Shown here piece after piece: positions 8,503-16,980 of a stretch of DNA of 64,000 nucleotides. The notes beneath the pieces were generated by a model. It made no database searches and was not told the DNA's origin. It was given only the letters and a program-made list of their open reading frames with translations. Position numbers and translations under genes: made by a program. Source of the DNA: Micromonospora ferruginea (GTDB lineage: Bacteria > Actinomycetota > Actinomycetes > Mycobacteriales > Micromonosporaceae); the NCBI RefSeq assembly GCF_013694245.2, contig NZ_CP059322.2:6637062-6701061 (forward strand). The letters run 5' to 3'. The number at the start of each line of letters is the position of its first letter. Positions within the stretch are counted from its first letter, which is position 1.

Positions 8503-9312
8503 GTGAGCACTCCGATCCGCGCGTCGTCGATCCTGCCCGGCCGCCGGGAGGACATCGAGCTGCACACCGCCGACGGCCTGACGCTCGTCGGCGAGCTGGC
8601 CCGGCCGCTGGACCGCGAGCCGGTCGGCACGCTGATCTGCCTGCACCCGCTGCCCACCCACGGCGGGATGATGGACAGCCACGTGTTCCGCAAGGCGGCC
8701 TGGCGGCTGCCCGCGCTGGCCGACCTGGCCGTGCTCCGGTTCAACACCCGGGGCACCAGCAGCGTCCGGGGCACCAGCGAGGGGGCGTTCGACAACGCCG
8801 TTGGCGAGCGGTTCGACGTGGCCGCCGCGATCGAGTACGCCGAGTTCCACGAGCTGCCCAACATCTGGCTGGTGGGCTGGTCGTTCGGCACCGACCTGGC
8901 GTTGAAGCACGGCTGCGACCCGGCGGTGGCCGGCGCGATCCTGCTCTCCCCGCCGCTGCGCTTCTCCGCCCCGGAGGACCTGACGGTCTGGGCCGAGTCG
9001 GGCCGGCCGCTCACCGCCCTGGTGCCGGAGTTCGACGACTACCTGCGCCCGGAGGAGGCCCGCCGGCGGTTCGCCGCGATTCCGCAGGCCGAGGTGGTCG
9101 GTGTGGACGGCGCCAAGCACCTCTGGGTGGGCGACGCGGAGCGGGTGCTCGACGAGATCGTCCGGCGGGTCGCCCCGGACGCGCCGCTGCCACTGCCGAC
9201 CACCTGGGACGGCCCGATGGAGACCGGCGACGTCAGCTCGTACGCCGACCGCACGGTGGCCGCGTTCGCCGACACCCCGGTCCCCGGCCCGGCCCAGCGC
9301 AGCGCCGACTGA
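8503..9312 (+). CDS. Alpha/beta hydrolase (serine hydrolase)
   Basis: 269-residue cytoplasmic hydrolase. The early strand and turn are LICLHPLPTHGG (45-56), the RFNTRGTSSVRGTSEG stretch fits the family, and the nucleophile elbow is GWSFGTD with S127. A candidate histidine is in GAKHLW near 207. The resemblance is to short-chain esterase/dienelactone-hydrolase-like proteins with no known substrate. GTG 8503 is the start. The gene is convergent with the AI-2E transporter gene, with only four bases between the stops and no terminator visible in that gap. Confidence 0.85.
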   Translation: MSTPIRASSILPGRREDIELHTADGLTLVGELARPLDREPVGTLICLHPLPTHGGMMDSHVFRKAAWRLPALADLAVLRFNTRGTSSVRGTSEGAFDNAVGERFDVAAAIEYAEFHELPNIWLVGWSFGTDLALKHGCDPAVAGAILLSPPLRFSAPEDLTVWAESGRPLTALVPEFDDYLRPEEARRRFAAIPQAEVVGVDGAKHLWVGDAERVLDEIVRRVAPDAPLPLPTTWDGPMETGDVSSYADRTVAAFADTPVPGPAQRSAD

Positions 9313-9316
9313 CGGC

Positions 9317-10756
9317 TCAGCGCGAGTCCTGCCGGGGCAGCACCACCTCGCGCAGGATCAACTGCAACGCGGCCACCGTGGGGATGGCGATCAACGCGCC
9401 CACCACGCCCAGCAGCGACACCCCGAGGAGCGCGGCGAGCAGCGCGGCCACCTCGTTGACCGACACCGCCCGGCGCATGATCTTCGGGTAGATCAGGTAG
9501 TTCTCCACCTGCTGGTAGACCACGAAGAACACCAGGCAGGCGATGCCCACCGGCAGGTCGGTGGCGAGGCCGACCAGGGTCACCACCACCGCGCCCAGGG
9601 TCGCGCCGATCTGCGGGATCAGGTCGGTCACCGCCACCACCACGGCCAGCGCGAACGGGTACGGCAGACCGACCACGACCGCGAACACGAACGTGCTCGC
9701 CCCGGCCAGCACCGCGATGGCCAGCGCGCCGACCATGTACGCGCCGACCCGGGTGAGGATCTCGTCGCCGATCAGCCGCACCCGCTCCCGGCGTGAGCGC
9801 GGCACCAGCGCGTACCCGAGGTCGCGCAGCCTGTCGAAGTAGGCCAGGAAGTAGATCGTCAGCACCAGCACGGTCAGCACCCGGAAGATCGTGCCGAAGA
9901 TCAGTTGCGCGCCGCCGAGCACGCCGCCGAGCGCCCGGCCGACGGTGTCCGCGTTCGCCGCCGACCGGACCCGCTCCATCACGTCGTAGCGGACCACGAG
10001 GTCGTTGACGGTGGGATTGCGGCGCAGGTCCTCCACGTACCCGGGCAGTTGCTGGACGAACTGCCCGGACTGGGTCACCACCGGCGGCACCAGCGCCAGC
10101 AGCCCGCCGACGATCAGCAGCACCACGGTCAGCGTCACCACCGCCACGGCCAGCCCGTGCGGCAGCCCCCAGCGCTGCAACCGGACCACCGCCGGGTGCA
10201 GGCCGACCGCCAGGAAGAGCGCGATCACCACCAGGACCAGGATGCCGGCCGCGTTGCGGACGCCCAGGAACACCGCGTACGCCAGCAGCACGCCGAGCGC
10301 GCCGGTGAACCCGACCAGGAAGCTGTTGCGCCGCAGCGGTCGTCCCGGCACGCCGAAGCGTCCGGAGGGCTCGAACTCACCCGGCTCGACCTCGTTGACG
10401 TCGCTTCCGGTCGGGGTTGTCGGGCCGGGCGCGGTGCGGGCGGCGCCGGTCCTTCCGGTCGGGGTCACCGGGCCGGGTCCGGTGCGGGCGGCGCCGGTCC
10501 TTCCGGTCGGGGTCACCGGGCCGGGTCCGGTGCGGGCGGCGCCGGTGCTTCCGACCGGCGTCACCGGGCCGGTTCCGGTGCGGGCGTGGGCGGCTGCGCC
10601 GGAACCCGGAGGCCGGGCGGGAGCGGTGTCCGCCGGGGCGGCCTCGTCCGGCGGTGTCGGCGCGCGGTCCGGGTCGTTCTGCGCCGGCCCCGGCTCCTCG
10701 CGCAACGCCTCGAACGGGTCGTCGTCCTCCGGCGCGGCGGATCCCTCCTGCGACAC
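9317..10756 (-). CDS. AI-2E family (PerM-type) transporter
   Basis: Polytopic membrane protein of 479 residues. After a 130-residue cytoplasmic tail rich in Pro, Ala and Thr comes the DUF20/AI-2E exporter domain of about 340 residues with 7-8 membrane segments. The middle periplasmic-type helix region begins VTQSGQFVQQLPGYVEDLRR, and the end has DLIPQIGATLG. The substrate is unknown; despite the name, most members are not proven autoinducer exporters. I chose GTG 10756 for its GGGGAGG ribosome site; longer in-frame extensions run into intergenic repeats. The N-terminal tail carries a 16-residue repeat (see repeat 10404-10595). Confidence 0.88.
   Translation of the reverse strand: MSQEGSAAPEDDDPFEALREEPGPAQNDPDRAPTPPDEAAPADTAPARPPGSGAAAHARTGTGPVTPVGSTGAARTGPGPVTPTGRTGAARTGPGPVTPTGRTGAARTAPGPTTPTGSDVNEVEPGEFEPSGRFGVPGRPLRRNSFLVGFTGALGVLLAYAVFLGVRNAAGILVLVVIALFLAVGLHPAVVRLQRWGLPHGLAVAVVTLTVVLLIVGGLLALVPPVVTQSGQFVQQLPGYVEDLRRNPTVNDLVVRYDVMERVRSAANADTVGRALGGVLGGAQLIFGTIFRVLTVLVLTIYFLAYFDRLRDLGYALVPRSRRERVRLIGDEILTRVGAYMVGALAIAVLAGASTFVFAVVVGLPYPFALAVVVAVTDLIPQIGATLGAVVVTLVGLATDLPVGIACLVFFVVYQQVENYLIYPKIMRRAVSVNEVAALLAALLGVSLLGVVGALIAIPTVAALQLILREVVLPRQDSR
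10404..10595 (-). repeat. 48-bp tandem repeat, four copies, in the transporter N-terminus
   Basis: Four units of 48 bp (10404, 10452, 10500, 10548) code for 16-residue repeats of the type TGAARTGPGPVTPTGR. The middle two are nearly identical; the outer two have drifted. The repeat keeps the reading frame, so copy number can change without harming the transporter domain. Confidence 0.85.
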
Positions 10757-10907
10757 CGTGCCTCCCCGCTCCCCGTCACCCCGCCCGGCTCGGCGGAGCG
10801 CTCCTGAGCCGCCCGCGCGCTGCCGACGCCGCGGCCCTCGCCCCGCAGGGTAGTGGCCGACACCCGCGCCGACCATCCCGTCACCACTCCGCGCCCGCTC
10901 AGCCCGG

Positions 10908-10966
10908 TTGATCATGAAGTTGACGGCGCGGGAAGCGCTTCCCGAGGCGGTCAACTTCATGATCAA
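10908..10966. repeat. 17-bp inverted repeat with a nested palindrome
   Basis: Arms TTGATCATGAAGTTGAC (10908-10924) and its exact complement (10950-10966) enclose a 25-base loop. The loop itself holds the perfect palindrome GGGAAGCGCTTCCC (10930-10943). It lies in the 322-bp gap upstream of the transporter gene start and 113 bp past the end of the coiled-coil gene. It looks like a dispersed extragenic palindrome rather than a simple terminator. Confidence 0.75.
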
Positions 10967-11004
10967 CGGAGCCTGGCGGGCCTGCCGGGGTGGGTGGGGG
11001 CGGG

Positions 11005-11061
11005 TGATCAAGGAGTTTGCGTCCTTGGGGGAGATCGACTTCGACATGCACTCCTTGATCA
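11005..11061. repeat. 12-bp inverted repeat downstream of the coiled-coil gene
   Basis: TGATCAAGGAGT (11005-11016) and its complement (11050-11061) flank a 33-base spacer, 18 bases after the stop of the coiled-coil gene. It shares the TTGATCA core with the inverted repeat 90 bp away, so the two may belong to one repeat family. It could also end the coiled-coil transcript. Confidence 0.6.
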
Positions 11062-11078
11062 ATTCGGAGGTGGCCGGG

Positions 11079-13112
11079 TCAGTCCTTGTCGACGGTGACG
11101 GCGCTGGGCTTGGCGCTGCGCTCGTCCGTGGTGGGCTTGGTCGGGCGCTTGCCGTTCTCGCCGGTGCTGGTGATCTTCGTGGGGGTGGCGTCCCGGCCGC
11201 CCTCACCCGGCACGGCGGCCACGGTCGGCTCACCGTCGACACCCGCGCCGACGGCCGAGTCCATCGTCGTCACCGGCTCGGCGATCGGCTTCGCCTGCCC
11301 GGCCTCCGCCGGCTCGCCGGTCGTCCGGTCCCCGCCCTTGTCCGGCCCGGCGCCGTTGGCCGCCACCGCGGCCGTGCCCTTCGCCGTGCCGCTGCCGGCC
11401 AGGGCCCCGCTGCCCACGGGCACGCCGTCGCCCGTCGGCCGGCCGCCGTTGGCGGCGGTGGCGAGGTCACCGGGGTCGACCGGGGTGGCCGCGATGCCGG
11501 CCGAGTCGGCGTCCCGGCGCAACGCGGTGAGCCGGTTCTCCAGGTCGTCGGACTCCTGCCGGGACTTCCATGTCTCGGTGCGCAGGTCGGCCAGCTCCTG
11601 CTGCGCCTTGGCGATCTCCAGCATCACCCCGGCGAGCTGCTGCCGGCCGGCGGCCACCTCCTGCTGGGTGGCGGCGAGGTGCTGCTGGGTGGTGGCCAGG
11701 TGCTGCTGGGTGGTGGCCGCGTACTCCTCGAACTGACGACGCGAGGCCGCGACGTGCTCGTCTGCCTTGCGGCGCTGCTCGGTGGCGCTCGCCTCGGCCC
11801 GGCGCAGCAGCTCGGCGGCCTCCAGCTCGGCCTGCTGCCGCATGGTCAGCGCGTCTTCCTCGGCGGCCTGGCGGATGCTCGCCGCGTTCCGCTCGATCTC
11901 GTCGCGCCGGGTCGCGTACGCCTGCTCCAGCTCCGCGTGCCGGCTGGTGTGCTGCTTGTCGAGGTCGTCGCGGCGCTTGGCGAACTCCTGCTCGGCGGCG
12001 GCGCGGCGCTGGGCCAGCTCCTTCTCCGCCTTCTCCCGCTGCCCGGCCACCTCCTTCTCCACCCCGGCCCGCCAGGCGCCCAGCTCCTGCTGGGTCTGGG
12101 CGCGGGACTGCTGCACGTACGCCTCGGTCTCGGTGCGCATCCGCTGCACGTACGCCTCGACCTCGGCGCGGTTGCGCTTGCCGGCCTCGGCGGCCTCGGT
12201 GGTGAGCCGGTTGGCCTCGGTGCGGGCCCGGCCGCGGGTGGCCTTGGCGGCCTCCTCCGCGTCGTCCACGACCTTCTTCGCCTCGGCCAGCGCCTTGGCG
12301 TGGGTGGCGCGGCCGGCCTCGGCGGCGGCGTCGGTGAGCCGCTTGGCCTCCTGCTGGCCCTTGGCGTGCACCTCCTTGGCCGCCTCGCGGAGCTGGTTGG
12401 CCTCCTGCTGCGCCTTGGCCAGCGCCTCCTTGGCCGACTCGCGCAACCGGGCGGCCTCCTGCTGGGCGCGGGAGTGGATCTCCTTGGCGGTGTCCCGGAG
12501 CTGGGTGGCCTCCTGCTGGGCCTTGGCCAGCGCGTCCTGCGCGGTCCGGCGCAGCTTCTCGGCCTCGTCCTGGGCGGCCGTACGCAGCTTCGCGGACTCG
12601 TCCTTGGCGGCCTTCAGCGTGGCGTCGGCCTCGGCCCGGCGGGCGGCGGTGTGCCGCTCCTCCTCCGCGCGGCGGGCGGCGAGCGCGATCTCGAAGTCCT
12701 TGAGGGCCTGCGCGGCCTGCTCCCGGGCCTCCTCGACGATGTGCTCGGCGGCGGCCCGGCGGGCCTCGATCTCCTCGTTCGCGGCGGCGAGGATGTCGTC
12801 GGCCTGCTCCTCGGCCATGGTGAGGATCTGCTCGACCCGGGGACCGAGGTGGCGGAACGAGGCGCGGTCGACCACGCCCACCTGCTTGCGCACCTGGGCG
12901 AGGTCGCGTTGCAGCACCTCGACCTGGCCGGCCAGCTTGTGGATCTGGGTGTACGCCTGCTCCCGCTCGGTGGTCAGCGCCGAGATCTCGTGCTCCGCGC
13001 GGGCGACGTAGCGGTCGACCTGTCGTTTCTCATATCCCCGCAGCGCGGACTCGAAGCTGGGTTCCGTGGTCACGTCCCCGCCGAGCGCGAACAGTTCCTC
13101 GCCGTGCGACAT
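11079..13112 (-). CDS. Long coiled-coil protein with DivIVA-like start (Scy/FilP type)
   Basis: 677-residue cytoplasmic filament-type protein. The N-terminus has the DivIVA-like motif FESALRGYEKRQVDRYVARAEHE (about 19-41). It is followed by about 450 residues of nearly unbroken coiled coil made of Ala/Glu/Arg/Lys heptads, in which phrases such as AQQEA..LRE.AKE recur. The last 150 residues are Gly/Pro/Thr-rich and unstructured. Proteins of this type organise tip growth and the apical cytoskeleton in Streptomyces, where many are misnamed cellulose-binding protein. It forms a pair with the next coiled-coil gene upstream. The exact orthology (Scy, FilP or neither) is not settled by sequence alone. 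Confidence 0.85.
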   Translation of the reverse strand: MSHGEELFALGGDVTTEPSFESALRGYEKRQVDRYVARAEHEISALTTEREQAYTQIHKLAGQVEVLQRDLAQVRKQVGVVDRASFRHLGPRVEQILTMAEEQADDILAAANEEIEARRAAAEHIVEEAREQAAQALKDFEIALAARRAEEERHTAARRAEADATLKAAKDESAKLRTAAQDEAEKLRRTAQDALAKAQQEATQLRDTAKEIHSRAQQEAARLRESAKEALAKAQQEANQLREAAKEVHAKGQQEAKRLTDAAAEAGRATHAKALAEAKKVVDDAEEAAKATRGRARTEANRLTTEAAEAGKRNRAEVEAYVQRMRTETEAYVQQSRAQTQQELGAWRAGVEKEVAGQREKAEKELAQRRAAAEQEFAKRRDDLDKQHTSRHAELEQAYATRRDEIERNAASIRQAAEEDALTMRQQAELEAAELLRRAEASATEQRRKADEHVAASRRQFEEYAATTQQHLATTQQHLAATQQEVAAGRQQLAGVMLEIAKAQQELADLRTETWKSRQESDDLENRLTALRRDADSAGIAATPVDPGDLATAANGGRPTGDGVPVGSGALAGSGTAKGTAAVAANGAGPDKGGDRTTGEPAEAGQAKPIAEPVTTMDSAVGAGVDGEPTVAAVPGEGGRDATPTKITSTGENGKRPTKPTTDERSAKPSAVTVDKD

Positions 13113-13212
13113 GCCCCCATCCTCACACGCATCCGGCTCTGTGGGGGCGATACGGACGCCCCTTCTGGGACCTACTTCACCCTCGTGGCGAAACGGGCCG
13201 GAGAAAGCATGA

Positions 13213-13254
13213 CGGCGCGGGGTGGCACCGGTGACCCGGTGTCACCCCGCGCCG
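13213..13254 (-). terminator. Strong hairpin after the 417-residue coiled-coil gene
   Basis: 19-bp arms (13213-13231 and 13236-13254) with one G-U pair and a four-base loop, 30 bases past the stop at 13284. It lies between the two coiled-coil genes, so they may not be one simple transcript. Confidence 0.65.
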
Positions 13255-13283
13255 CGGCTCATGCCCCGTCAGCGGGTGGTGGC

Positions 13284-14537
13284 TCAGCCGGCCGACTCGG
13301 CCGTGACCTTCTGCCCGGCGGCGTCGGCCTTCGGCGCCTCGGCCTTGTTGCCGCCCGCCGGCACGCCCGGCACGATGCCGGCCAGGCCGGAGAGCATCTG
13401 CCCGAGCTGCGAGGTCACCGCGTCCTTCTGGCGGGTGAGGTCCTCGACCTCACGGCGGGCCGCCTGGGTGGTCAGCTCGGCCTCGGTGCGGGCCTCGTTG
13501 AGCACCCGCTGCGACTCGGCCCGGGCCTCGCTCAGCGTCTTGTCGGCCAGCGCCTTGGCCTTGTCGACGGTGTCGTTGGCGGTGCGCTCGGACTCGACCC
13601 GGCGGGCCTCGGCGCGCTGCTCGATCTCCTTCGCCCGCTCCTGGGCGGCCCGGGCCCGCTGCTCGGCCTCGTTGACCATCTTCTGGGTCTGGCTGACCTG
13701 GGCGGCGTGCCGCGCCGACTCCTCGCGCTCGGCCTTCTCGCGCCGCTCGGCGAGCTGCAGCTCCAGGGCCTGCAGGTCCTTGTCGCGCTTGTCACGGGCG
13801 TCGGTGAGCAGCTTGGTCGCCTCGGCCCGCTTCTCCTCGGCCTCCCGGGCCGCCTTGGCCCGCTGCTGGGTGATCTCCCGCTCGGCGGTGGCGCGCAGGG
13901 TGGCGACCTCCCGCTCGACGGTCGACTTCAGCTCGGCCACCTCGTGCGCGGTGACCGTACGAAGCTGCTTGGTCTCGCGGTCGGCGTCGGCGCGCAGCGT
14001 GTCCGCCTCCCGGCGGGCCTGCACGCGCACCTCGGCGGCCTCGCGCTCGGCGGCGGTGCGGACGCTGCCGGCCTCGCGCTCGGCGGTGGCCTTCATCGCG
14101 GCCGCCTCGGCGCGTGCCTTGTCGGTGATCTCCCGGGCCTCGAGGCGGGCGGCGGAGAGGATGCCCTCCGACTCGCGCTTGGCCTCGTTGCGGTGGTCGT
14201 TGGCCTGCTCCTCGGCCAGCCGGAGGATCTGCTCGACGCGGGTGCCCAGGCCGGAGAGGGTCGGCCGGCTGTTCTCCTCGAGCTGCTTGTTGGTCTCGGT
14301 CAGCTTCTGCTCGAGTGCGCCCTGGCGCTGCTCGGCCTGCCGGAGCCGGCGCTGGGCGTCGTTCATCCGCTGCTCGGCCTCGGCGCGGGCCTGCTCGGAC
14401 TGGCTCAGGGCGGCGGTCAGCCGGCCGATGAAGTCGTCGACCTGGTTGGTGTTGTATCCGCGCAGGCCAACAGTGAAATCGGGCTGTGAGTTCGCGTTAT
14501 CGAAGAACGCAAGAGGGGAGGACTGCTGCTGGGGCAT
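13284..14537 (-). CDS. Coiled-coil DivIVA-like protein (FilP type)
   Basis: 417-residue cytoplasmic coiled-coil protein. The DivIVA-like head FTVGLRGYNTNQVDDFIGRL lies at about residues 21-40. From 45 to about 370 there is continuous heptad repeat with many AEREA..VR segments, and a 40-residue tail rich in Ala/Lys follows. Both this and the 677-residue neighbour contain LG.RVEQIL.(L/M)AEEQA, so they are related copies. A cytoskeletal role in polar growth is inferred from the family. ATG 14537 opens MPQQQSSPLAFF. The gene lies downstream of ccr on the same strand, separated by a terminator. Confidence 0.85.
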   Translation of the reverse strand: MPQQQSSPLAFFDNANSQPDFTVGLRGYNTNQVDDFIGRLTAALSQSEQARAEAEQRMNDAQRRLRQAEQRQGALEQKLTETNKQLEENSRPTLSGLGTRVEQILRLAEEQANDHRNEAKRESEGILSAARLEAREITDKARAEAAAMKATAEREAGSVRTAAEREAAEVRVQARREADTLRADADRETKQLRTVTAHEVAELKSTVEREVATLRATAEREITQQRAKAAREAEEKRAEATKLLTDARDKRDKDLQALELQLAERREKAEREESARHAAQVSQTQKMVNEAEQRARAAQERAKEIEQRAEARRVESERTANDTVDKAKALADKTLSEARAESQRVLNEARTEAELTTQAARREVEDLTRQKDAVTSQLGQMLSGLAGIVPGVPAGGNKAEAPKADAAGQKVTAESAG

Positions 14538-14693
14538 TGGGACATACTCGCAGACGCCCCAGGGTGGTTCGCAAGAGTGGTCGGCAGCTTTCGCGTCCTC
14601 TTTACATGGTCAACTCGCACGACCGGTGGGACCGGACCAACCGGCGATCTTGGCAGGTCCCGGGCGCGGCGGGTGCGCGGCGGCGGTGACCGG

Positions 14694-14725
14694 AAAGGGC
14701 CGCGGGTCGGCACCCGCGGCCCTTT
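14694..14725 (-). terminator. Rho-independent-type hairpin after ccr
   Basis: 14-bp perfect arms AAAGGGCCGCGGGT and its complement with a four-base loop, about 75 bases past the ccr stop on the minus strand. Three T/A bases at each end make it usable in both directions. Confidence 0.75.
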
Positions 14726-14800
14726 GTCCGCATGACTGTCTTCACGCCAGTCGAATGGCGTCACGGTCGGCCGGAAAGGCAATCCGGCCCCGCCGTACGG

Positions 14801-16156
14801 TCAGTGCCCGCGGAACCTGTTGATCGCGCTTTCGTGGCGGGCGCGCAGCTCGGAGTCCCGAACCCCGAGGCCGTCGGTGGGCGCCAGGCAGCGCACGCCG
14901 ACCTTGCCCTGGTGCGCGTTGCGGTGCACCTCGTACGCGGCCTGGCCGGTCTGCTCCAGCGGGTACGTCTTCGACACGGTCGGGTGCACCTTGCCGAGCG
15001 CGACCAGCCGGTTGGCCTGCCACGCCTCGTGGTAGTTGGCGAAGTGGCTGCCGACGATGCGCTTGAGGTGCATCCACAGGTAGCGGTTGTCGTACTGGTG
15101 CAGGAAGCCGCTGGTGGACGCGCAGGTGACGATCGTGCCGCCCTTCTTGGCGACGTAGACGCTGGCGCCGAACGTCTCCCGGCCCGGGTGCTCGAACACG
15201 ATGTCCGGGTCCTCGCCGCCGGTCAGCTCGCGGATCCGCTCGCCGAACCGCCGCCACTCGTCCTGGTCCTGCGTGTTCTCGTCGGACCAGAACCGGAAGC
15301 CCTCGGCGGTGCGGTCGATGACCAGCTCGGCGCCCATCTTCCGGCACAGCTCGGCCTTCTCCGGCGAGGAGACCACGCAGACCGGGATCGCGCCGCCGTT
15401 GAGCGCCATCTGGGTGGCGTACCCGCCCAGGCCGCCGGAGGCGCCCCAGATCAGCACCACGTCGCCCTGCTTCATGTTGGCGCCGTGGTGCGAGACGAGC
15501 TGCCGGTACGCGGTGGAGTTGACCAGCCCGGGGCTGGCCGCCTCCTCCCAGCTCAGGTGGCGCGGCTTCGGCATGAGCTGGTTGGCCTTGACCACGCACA
15601 GCTCGGCCAGGCCGCCGAAGTTGGTCTCGAAGCCCCAGATCCGCTGCTGCGGGTCGAGCATCGTGTCGTCGTGGCCGGCGGCGTCCTCCAGCTCGACCGA
15701 CAGGCAGTGCGCGACCACCTCGTCGCCGGCCTTCCACCGGGTCACGCCGGGTCCGGTCCGCAGCACCACGCCGGCCGCGTCCGAGCCGACCACGTGGTAC
15801 GGCAGGTCGTGCCGGCGGGTCAGCTCGGAGAGCCGGCCGTAGCGCTGGAGGAACTTGAACGTGGGCAGCGGCTCGAAGATGCTCGTCCACACCGTGTTGT
15901 AGTTGATCGCGCTGGCCATCACCGCGACCAGGGCCTCGCCCGGGCCCAGCTCGGGGGTGGGCACCTCCTGGACGTGCAGTGCCTTGCGCGGGTCCTTGTC
16001 CCGGGTGGCCATGCCGTCGAACATGCGGGTGTCCTCGGCCCGGACCACCACGCCGCGGTAGCTCTCCGGCACCGGAAGCCCGGCCAGGCCGGCGAGTTCC
16101 CGCTCCGGCCGCGCCGAGCCCTCCGCCGCCATGATCGCTTCAAGGATGTCCTGCAC
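14801..16156 (-). CDS. ccr: Crotonyl-CoA carboxylase/reductase
   Basis: Converts crotonyl-CoA, CO2 and NADPH to ethylmalonyl-CoA, the key step of the ethylmalonyl-CoA pathway and a source of polyketide extender units. The 451-residue medium-chain reductase shows the family-specific segments NYNTVWTSIFEP, WGFETNFGG and GSHFANY, which hold the CO2-pocket Asn, Phe-Glu and His. It also has the NADPH loop GASGGLGGYATQ. I set the start at GTG 16156 (QDILEAIM) because GGGAGG sits five bases before it. Known Ccr proteins start two codons earlier, but here that codon is GTC. An operator copy lies 134 bp upstream. Confidence 0.97.
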   Translation of the reverse strand: MQDILEAIMAAEGSARPERELAGLAGLPVPESYRGVVVRAEDTRMFDGMATRDKDPRKALHVQEVPTPELGPGEALVAVMASAINYNTVWTSIFEPLPTFKFLQRYGRLSELTRRHDLPYHVVGSDAAGVVLRTGPGVTRWKAGDEVVAHCLSVELEDAAGHDDTMLDPQQRIWGFETNFGGLAELCVVKANQLMPKPRHLSWEEAASPGLVNSTAYRQLVSHHGANMKQGDVVLIWGASGGLGGYATQMALNGGAIPVCVVSSPEKAELCRKMGAELVIDRTAEGFRFWSDENTQDQDEWRRFGERIRELTGGEDPDIVFEHPGRETFGASVYVAKKGGTIVTCASTSGFLHQYDNRYLWMHLKRIVGSHFANYHEAWQANRLVALGKVHPTVSKTYPLEQTGQAAYEVHRNAHQGKVGVRCLAPTDGLGVRDSELRARHESAINRFRGH

Positions 16157-16289
16157 GGTGACCTCCCGTTCGTCAGCACCCGCACCGGGGGCAGGGGTGC
16201 TGCCATCGTCGGCGCCGGTGCGACGGGACCGCCATGTCGGCAATCGACACATCCGGCACCGGTCGCGCTCCTGTGGGGCGGGACGTTAC

Positions 16290-16305
16290 TGAACGGTAGC
16301 TTGGG
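16290..16305 (-). promoter_or_regulatory. Shared acyl-CoA operator, site B (ccr)
   Basis: On the plus strand TGAACGGTAGCTTGGG, which matches the reverse complement of the icmA site at 12 of 16 positions. It is the weakest of the four sites. Placed 134 bp before the ccr start, it could lie at the promoter if the leader is long. Confidence 0.35.
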
Positions 16306-16399
16306 CGGGAAGCCCTCTGTGAAAAACTGCATCGGCCGATGCGTGGAGATGTCCGTGGGAACGTGAAACCGCGCATGGCCGCGCGGCTTCCCACTTGTT

Positions 16400-16447
16400 A
16401 GGAGGGGGCCCTTGTTAACAGACGGGTGTTAACAAGGGCCCCCTCCT
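16400..16447 (-). terminator. GGGGCCC-family hairpin after the epimerase gene
   Basis: Perfect 21-bp arms (16400-16420 and 16427-16447) with loop GACGGG, beginning six bases after the epimerase stop. The arm AGGAGGGGGCCCTTGTTAAC is close to the palindrome after icmA and to the elements near 36.9 and 44.0 kb. It most likely ends the epimerase transcript before ccr. Confidence 0.75.
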
Positions 16448-16453
16448 TACACC

Positions 16454-16918
16454 TCAGGCGGGCTGGACCAGCTCGATCAGCACGCCGCCGGCGTCCTTCG
16501 GGTGCACGAAGTTGACCCGGGAGTCCGACGTCCCGCGCCGGGGGGCCTCGTAGAGCAGCCGGACGCCACGCTCGCGCAGCGCCGCGCAGGCCACGTCGAT
16601 GTCCGCCACGGTGTAGGCGACCTGCTGGATGCCCGGGCCGCGCTTGTCCAGGAACTTGCCGATCGTGGTGTCCGGCGAGAGCGGGGCGAGCAACTGCACC
16701 ATGCCGCCCGAGGCGTCCGGTCCGACCGCCAGCATCGCCTCGCGTACGCCCTGCTCGTCGTTCGTCTCGGTGTGCACGCAGCGCATGCCGAAGGTGCGCT
16801 GGTAGAAGTCGATCGCGGCGTCCAGGTCCGCGACCGCGATCCCGACGTGGTCGATGCGGCGCAGACCGATGTCTGTGACAAACTCGGCAGCGGGCTCGAC
16901 GGAGGAGTTCTCAGCCAT
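16454..16918 (-). CDS. mce: Methylmalonyl-CoA epimerase
   Basis: Interconverts (2R)- and (2S)-methylmalonyl-CoA (and probably ethylmalonyl-CoA), linking Ccr products and propionyl-CoA carboxylase to the mutases. The 154-residue protein is a vicinal-oxygen-chelate fold with the repeats RRIDHVGIAVADLDAAIDFY and IQQVAYTVADIDVAC. The metal ligands are the His of DHVGIA, the Gln of IQQVAY and the Glu of VLIELVQP. It ends at the normal family position. ATG 16918 (MAENSS) is chosen over an upstream ATG. It is divergent from the thiolase gene with 62 bp between starts, and an operator lies in that gap. Confidence 0.95.
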   Translation of the reverse strand: MAENSSVEPAAEFVTDIGLRRIDHVGIAVADLDAAIDFYQRTFGMRCVHTETNDEQGVREAMLAVGPDASGGMVQLLAPLSPDTTIGKFLDKRGPGIQQVAYTVADIDVACAALRERGVRLLYEAPRRGTSDSRVNFVHPKDAGGVLIELVQPA

Positions 16919-16932
16919 GGCGCTAGTCTGAC

Positions 16933-16948
16933 CGAACAATCGTTAAGG
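16933..16948. promoter_or_regulatory. Shared acyl-CoA operator, site C (epimerase/thiolase)
   Basis: CGAACAATCGTTAAGG lies in the middle of the 62-bp divergent gap, 15 bases from the epimerase start and 33 from the thiolase start. It matches the reverse complement of the icmA site at 13 of 16 positions. One bound dimer here could control both genes. Confidence 0.5.
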
Positions 16949-16980
16949 CGTACAGGTCGGCACCCCCCTCGGAGGCAGGC

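Noticed and set aside
10404..10595. 48-bp repeats considered as a CRISPR or regulatory iteron array
   Set aside because: No spacers between units and the repeats are in frame inside the transporter N-terminus.
10930..10943. GGGAAGCGCTTCCC considered as a CebR/LacI operator
   Set aside because: Only 10 of 14 match the CebR box and it sits in the loop of a larger inverted repeat, with no sugar gene nearby.
10908..14489. Very long open frame on the plus strand with Leu/Gly-rich product
   Set aside because: It is antisense to the two coiled-coil genes. Their biased Glu/Ala/Arg codons keep the opposite frames open. It has no ribosome site or recognisable domain.
14538..14800. Looked for an RNA gene between ccr and the coiled-coil gene
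   Set aside because: Apart from the terminator at 14694-14725 only short GC hairpins are seen, with no tRNA or known small RNA pattern.
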